DNA of 64,000 nt, from assembly GCF_000745475.1 (NCBI RefSeq), contig NZ_JQJJ01000015.1:159310-223309 (forward strand), given 5' to 3'. The stretch is from Allobosea sp. UNC402CLCol. Lineage in GTDB: Bacteria > Pseudomonadota > Alphaproteobacteria > Rhizobiales > Beijerinckiaceae. Of this stretch, positions 60,382-64,000 are shown piece after piece (position 1 is the stretch's first letter; every line of letters begins with the position of its first letter). Made by a program: the position numbers and the translations under genes. The notes beneath the pieces were generated by a model. It was not told the DNA's origin, did no database searches, and saw only the letters and a list, made by a program, of their open reading frames with translations.

Positions 60382-60596
60382 TTCTCGAATGCGGTTCGGG
60401 CAAATTGCCGAGACCCCAGATCTCTCCAAACCCAAAGCAGGTGATAGCCCCCCTTGAGGGCTGGTCCGTTGGGCAACCCGTCACGCGGGGAACGCTCCGT
60501 TGCTTAACGCGTACAACTGACCGCTTTCGACCCATTGCCAACCTCGAGAATGCCTGCTTCTGGGTTCTTCAGTAAGCCGCCATTCAGGCTGCCGAG

Positions 60597-60911
60597 ATGA
60601 ACGCGACCGCAGGCGCATTCTGGGCTGAGCGCGGCAAGAGCGCCGAAGCCCGCGTCCGCGAACTGTCCCTCCTCCTCGACAAGCAGATGGGCATGCCATG
60701 CGAGCAGATCAGGCATCGGCAGGAGGTCGAAGCCGCGATCGCTGCGGAGAGGGAACGCATTGCCGCGAACCTCGACGCGCAGGCTGACGCCCAATGGGAG
60801 CGCTGCGAAACGAAGCGCTCAAACCCACCATCCGCCGACGAACAAGCTGATGCTGCTCAAGCTTTTGCGCTACAGAAGGCCGCCGCAGCCATCCGGGCGC
60901 AGGGGGAGTGA
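60597..60911 (+). CDS. Hypothetical helical protein (104 aa)
   Basis: NATAGAFWAERGKSAEARVR, ELSLLLDKQMGMPCEQIRHR, QEVEAAIAAERERIAANLDA, QADAQWERCETKRSNPPSAD: mostly alpha-helical with a possible coiled coil, and of the kind found in phage-derived regions. Weak ribosome binding site. No family recognised. Confidence 0.5.
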   Translation: MNATAGAFWAERGKSAEARVRELSLLLDKQMGMPCEQIRHRQEVEAAIAAERERIAANLDAQADAQWERCETKRSNPPSADEQADAAQAFALQKAAAAIRAQGE

Positions 60912-60912
60912 G

Positions 60913-61059
60913 ATATCTGATCCCGCCTACGAGGCCAAATACGGCAAGGGCCCTCACCTGACGGCCGACGCAGTGGTCGTGCGCGGGAACGAAATTGCTC
61001 TGGTCCGGAGAAAGAGCAGCGGGCAATGGGCCCTGCCGGGCGGCCTCTCCATTGGGTCA
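60913..61059 (+). pseudogene. Truncated NUDIX hydrolase domain
   Basis: The frame reads ISDPAYEAKYGKGPHLTADA, VVVRGNEIALVRRKSSGQWA, LPGGLSIG: the start of a NUDIX domain up to the LPGG before the Nudix box. The box itself (G-x5-E-x7-REUxEExGU) is absent; the sequence changes to unrelated residues. No start codon of its own is evident. A relic. Confidence 0.55.
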
Positions 61060-61150
61060 TGGGTGTCAATCGCCCAACGTGATGAATGCCTCAGTTGGGT
61101 CGGGAGCGGAAGTCAGATGCGCAGTTCCAAAAGGCTGTGCCGCCGCGCAA

Positions 61151-61429
61151 TTATACTACATTAAAATGCGATACATCGTGGGCCGCATAGCAGCGCTTCG
61201 CAGTCGAAATGACATCATCGAGATCACTGGTTCGCAGCAAATCTGAGTATCTACCACCGACGCTCCAGCAAAAATCTATCACAAATTCCCCGCATGAATC
61301 CTTCTGAACTACAAATAGAAACTTGTCGTCGATAGAAACCTCCATGAACCAACCATTCCTCTCACTCATAAGGCCAAACTCGTAGGTAACGTTCAGGTGT
61401 GGGTTGGCCACGGGAATTTGCCAGGGCAT
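61151..61429 (-). CDS. Hypothetical protein (92 aa)
   Basis: PWQIPVANPHLNVTYEFGLM, SERNGWFMEVSIDDKFLFVV, QKDSCGEFVIDFCWSVGGRY, SDLLRTSDLDDVISTAKRCY: natural, beta-rich composition and lower GC than neighbours, as expected of a real transferred gene. No strong ribosome binding site; no family recognised. Confidence 0.45.
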   Translation of the reverse strand: MPWQIPVANPHLNVTYEFGLMSERNGWFMEVSIDDKFLFVVQKDSCGEFVIDFCWSVGGRYSDLLRTSDLDDVISTAKRCYAAHDVSHFNVV

Positions 61430-61861
61430 CGGTTCTGACCGTCCGACGAGTTGCATTCTTCATTATATCGGCTTCGCAGATCACAACACCATCATCGAGG
61501 CCCTGCTGGCGCCCTACCATGTCCAGGAGATCGGCGTGGCCGGCCAAGACAACGACTTCTAGACAATCCCGAAGAGCCTGAGCAGCGAGGCTGCCATCAC
61601 GATCCATGCCACTGCCTCAAGGGCCGCCCTTCCTTGAGACTTGGCGGTCCGCTAGTGGTCTAGGTAGCGAGTTCGCCGCAGACGGGCACTCGTTCGAGAG
61701 TTCCGGGGAAAACGCTGTGAAGGCGGCTGCAGGAGCGCCGCAGCTCAATCTTCGACATTGACCGAGCCGAAGAGAATCGTTTCTATCGCAAAGGGTTCTG
61801 GCTGGCCGACCGGCGATGGGCAATCGGATCGTGGCCTGATTCCGTGACCGAATATGTCGCG
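61430..61861. other. Stretch without a supported gene
   Basis: One plus-strand frame ending at 61562 reads HYIGFADHNTIIEALLAPYH then VQEIGVAGQDNDF and may be a gene fragment, but it has no start. The rest is unassigned; the promoter of the autotransporter gene should lie near its end. Confidence 0.3.
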
Positions 61862-64000
61862 ATGGGGCACCAGGGAATGGACCGGATCAACTCTGCGGGC
61901 GCGATCAGCCCGCTCGCCTTCTTGTTCCGGCGGTGCTCAGACCAGCCCCATATCGTCCGAAACGCATCGGTCACGAGGGCAATTGCGATACGTGGCGTGT
62001 CATATGCCGCCCTTCTCGCGGCCTCAACTATTCCGGCTCTGGCAGATGGCGGAATTGGCGGTATCGGCTTTGGCTGGTGGTTCACCAGCGGGGGCACCGG
62101 CTTCTTGGGTGCTCCGGGCAACGATGCGATGGGCAATGCTGGTGCCGGTGGCGGTGGCTCCGGCGGCGGCAAGGGCGGTGACGGTGCCTCGGGAGCGTTA
62201 GGAGGCTCCGGCGGCACGGCCATCAGCCCTAACGGGCAAGATGGCGTCTCCGCCTCTTCTTTTGGCGCGGGCGGGGGTGGTGGCGGGGGTGGCTATAACG
62301 GCAATGGCCCCGGTACTGTTTCACTCTCGAATGTGGGCCTTTTGGTTGGCGGCAACGGTGGAGCTGGCGGCAACGGAACTCCTGTCGGCGCCGGTGGTGG
62401 TGGTGGCGGCGGGGCCGGCGGCTACGGTGCCGTCGTGCTGGGCGGCGGCATCAGTTCAAACATCGGGACGATTATCGGCGGCAATGGCGGTCGTGGCGGA
62501 ATGTCGGGAATCTATCTCGGGCCGCCCTATCCAGATTCCGGCGGGTTTGGCGGTGACGGCGGTGTTGGTGTGCAACTGACTGCACCGGGTGCTGTCTTCC
62601 TCAACAGCGGCACCATAGCAGGCGGCAATGGCGGCCTGGGCGGGGCAGCGGGAATCGCTGGAGCTACACCGGGGACGAGTGGCTCGGGCGGCGTCGGAAT
62701 AGCCGGCGCGAGTGTGACCATCATCAATAGCGGCACAATTTCCGGCGGGTTCGCCGGCGGCCATATCGGCGATGAAGCCTATCGCGCCAACGCGATCACG
62801 CTCACCGGGGGGAACAACCGGCTCGAGCTTCACGCCGGTTCGCAGATCGTCGGCAACGTGGTCGCCAGCGGCCTCGGCACCAACGACGTCCTGCGCCTCG
62901 GCGGCTCCGGCAACTGGACACTGGACGGCGGTATTGGGACTACCGGCCAGTATCGCAATTTCGACATTCTGGAGAAAACCGACACCAGCACATGGACACT
63001 GAGCGGTAGCGGCGACTTCGCCGGTTCTACCAGCGTTCTCGCCGGCAAGCTCGTGGTGAACGGCGCACTCGCGAGCTCGGCTGTGACGGTTGCGTCGGGT
63101 GCGCTGCTCGCCGGCTCGGGCACGGTGGGGGCGACGACGATTGCGTCCGGCGGCACCATTGCGCCGGGCAATTCGATCGGCACGCTCACGGTCAACGGTA
63201 CATTCGTGCAGGGAGCAGGTTCGATCTATCAGGTCGAGGTCGACCCTGGCACGATGACGTCGGATCTGATCAAGGTGAACGGCGCGGCGACGCTCGCGAC
63301 CGGCGCCGGCCTGTCCGTCGTGAATTATACTGGTGCAGCGTACGCACTCGGTCAGCGCTACACGATCCTGACCTCGACTGCTGGCCTCGTTGGAACCTAC
63401 GGTTTCGACCAGACGCTGACGCCTTTCCTCAGCCTGCGTGACAGCTATGACGCCAATCATGCCTATCTCGCGGTGGTGCAAACCCGCAGCATCGGAGACA
63501 TCGGCACCACCCCCAATGAGGCTGCCGTCGGCAAAAGCGTGGATAACCTGCCTGCGGGCAACTCGGTCCAAAGCGGCGTGCTCAACCAGCCGAGCCTCGA
63601 TGCGGCCCGGCGGGCGCTGAATGACCTTTCCGGCGAGATCCACGCCTCTGCCAAGACGGCCCTGATCGAAGACAGCTGGTTGCTGCGTGCGGCAGTCAAC
63701 GACCGGCTGCGCTCTGCCTTCGGCAGCGTCGGCTCGGTCACGCTGAACTACGGCTACAGCGCGGATCTGGCCCCGAGCGTGAAAGGGCCAATGCCTCTGC
63801 CGCAGCCGGACCGCTTCGCAGTCTGGGGCCAGGGCTATGGCTCATGGGGCCGGACCGATAGCGACGGCAATGCCGCGAGGCTGAAGCGCTCGACCGGCGG
63901 CTTCCTCGTCGGCGCCGATGCGGCGGTCTTCGACAATCTGCGCTTCGGCGTCGTTGCCGGCTACAGCCGCAGCGACTTCGACGTGAACAGCCGCCTGTCT
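61862..64000 (+). CDS. Autotransporter (type V secretion) with glycine-rich passenger, 3' end outside window
   Basis: The frame is open to the right edge (713 codons). A signal-peptide-like segment (RGVSYAALLAASTIPALADG) is followed by a Gly/Asn-rich passenger (GGNGG-type repeats, about residues 80-300). Next comes a passenger-associated beta-helix: LSGSGDFAGSTSVLAGKLVV, SGTVGATTIASGGTIAPGNS, IGTLTVNGTFVQGAG. After YAVVQTR-like LAVVQTRS comes the linker and the start of the C-terminal beta-barrel (FAVWGQGYGSWGRTDSDGNA, STGGFLVGADAAVFDNLRFG, VVAGYSRSDF). The barrel threads the passenger to the cell surface. Start uncertain: ATG 61862 or 61877; the frame is open back to 61721. Confidence 0.85.
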   Translation, partial: MGHQGMDRINSAGAISPLAFLFRRCSDQPHIVRNASVTRAIAIRGVSYAALLAASTIPALADGGIGGIGFGWWFTSGGTGFLGAPGNDAMGNAGAGGGGSGGGKGGDGASGALGGSGGTAISPNGQDGVSASSFGAGGGGGGGGYNGNGPGTVSLSNVGLLVGGNGGAGGNGTPVGAGGGGGGGAGGYGAVVLGGGISSNIGTIIGGNGGRGGMSGIYLGPPYPDSGGFGGDGGVGVQLTAPGAVFLNSGTIAGGNGGLGGAAGIAGATPGTSGSGGVGIAGASVTIINSGTISGGFAGGHIGDEAYRANAITLTGGNNRLELHAGSQIVGNVVASGLGTNDVLRLGGSGNWTLDGGIGTTGQYRNFDILEKTDTSTWTLSGSGDFAGSTSVLAGKLVVNGALASSAVTVASGALLAGSGTVGATTIASGGTIAPGNSIGTLTVNGTFVQGAGSIYQVEVDPGTMTSDLIKVNGAATLATGAGLSVVNYTGAAYALGQRYTILTSTAGLVGTYGFDQTLTPFLSLRDSYDANHAYLAVVQTRSIGDIGTTPNEAAVGKSVDNLPAGNSVQSGVLNQPSLDAARRALNDLSGEIHASAKTALIEDSWLLRAAVNDRLRSAFGSVGSVTLNYGYSADLAPSVKGPMPLPQPDRFAVWGQGYGSWGRTDSDGNAARLKRSTGGFLVGADAAVFDNLRFGVVAGYSRSDFDVNSRLS

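Noticed and set aside
60489..60513. GGAAC-N16-CGTA upstream of the 104-aa gene
   Set aside because: The -10 lacks the second T of CGTT and the distance to the start is over 80 bases; too weak to list.
62456..63643. A 395-codon minus-strand frame across the autotransporter
   Set aside because: Shadow of the plus-strand passenger, whose motifs and barrel are clear.
1..64000. CRISPR arrays, tRNA and rRNA genes
   Set aside because: I looked through the intergenic regions for spaced direct repeats and for tRNA T-loop and acceptor patterns and found none; a covariance-model search would be needed to exclude a tRNA fully.

Overview
The window is high-GC, gene-dense DNA typical of an alphaproteobacterium of the Hyphomicrobiales (Rhizobiales), plausibly Bosea or a relative. 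The evidence is the gene repertoire (TreYZ, HyuAB, dipeptide- and polyamine-type ABC importers, KGG and PRC-barrel stress proteins, LysR and IclR regulators) and several sites matching the alphaproteobacterial general-stress sigma factor EcfG (GGAAC, 16-17 nt, then NGTT). The genus is an inference; there is no rRNA or other marker gene here.

Layout. 0-5 kb: the 3' part of a rhomboid protease with a TPR tail, an IS3 remnant, then small stress genes and a ClpP-like protein, most preceded by EcfG-type sites. 5.2-11 kb: trehalose synthesis from glucan (treZ, and a treY fused in frame to half of a MalQ glucanotransferase). 11.5-22.7 kb: an eight-gene, mostly overlapping operon (peptide-type ABC importer, HyuA, HyuB, D-threonine-aldolase-like PLP enzyme) with a divergent LysR regulator. 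22.9-28.1 kb: accessory DNA with fragments of a metallophosphoesterase, a DNA ligase and an antitoxin-like gene, small genes with EcfG-type promoters, and a decaying phage lysis cassette. 28.2-36.1 kb: a second operon (IclR regulator, a 576-residue protein I do not recognise, a probable DUF3726 protein, an M19-type dipeptidase with an altered metal site, and a spermidine/putrescine-type ABC importer). 36.8-39.1 kb: an SnoaL-like protein and an SDR oxidoreductase divergent from a LysR gene whose start codon overlaps a palindrome. 39.4-40.5 kb: a broken IS110-type transposase.

40.9-53.8 kb is an exopolysaccharide locus: GNAT-like protein, GT2, Wzx-like flippase on the opposite strand, Wzz/GumC-like copolymerase, Wzy-like ligase/polymerase, polysaccharide deacetylase, two GT4 enzymes, methyltransferase, Tat-exported GH5 hydrolase and acyltransferase 3. 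No priming glycosyltransferase or Wza exporter is present in the window. 54-61.5 kb is again accessory: a bestrophin-like pseudogene, small hypothetical proteins, an XRE regulator, a LysR gene divergent from a GNAT / small protein / PAS-fold group, and a truncated NUDIX domain. The window ends inside an autotransporter with a glycine-rich passenger, which runs off the right edge.

The two large catabolic operons each look like complete import-plus-degradation units under their own regulators. No tRNA, rRNA or CRISPR array was recognised by eye.
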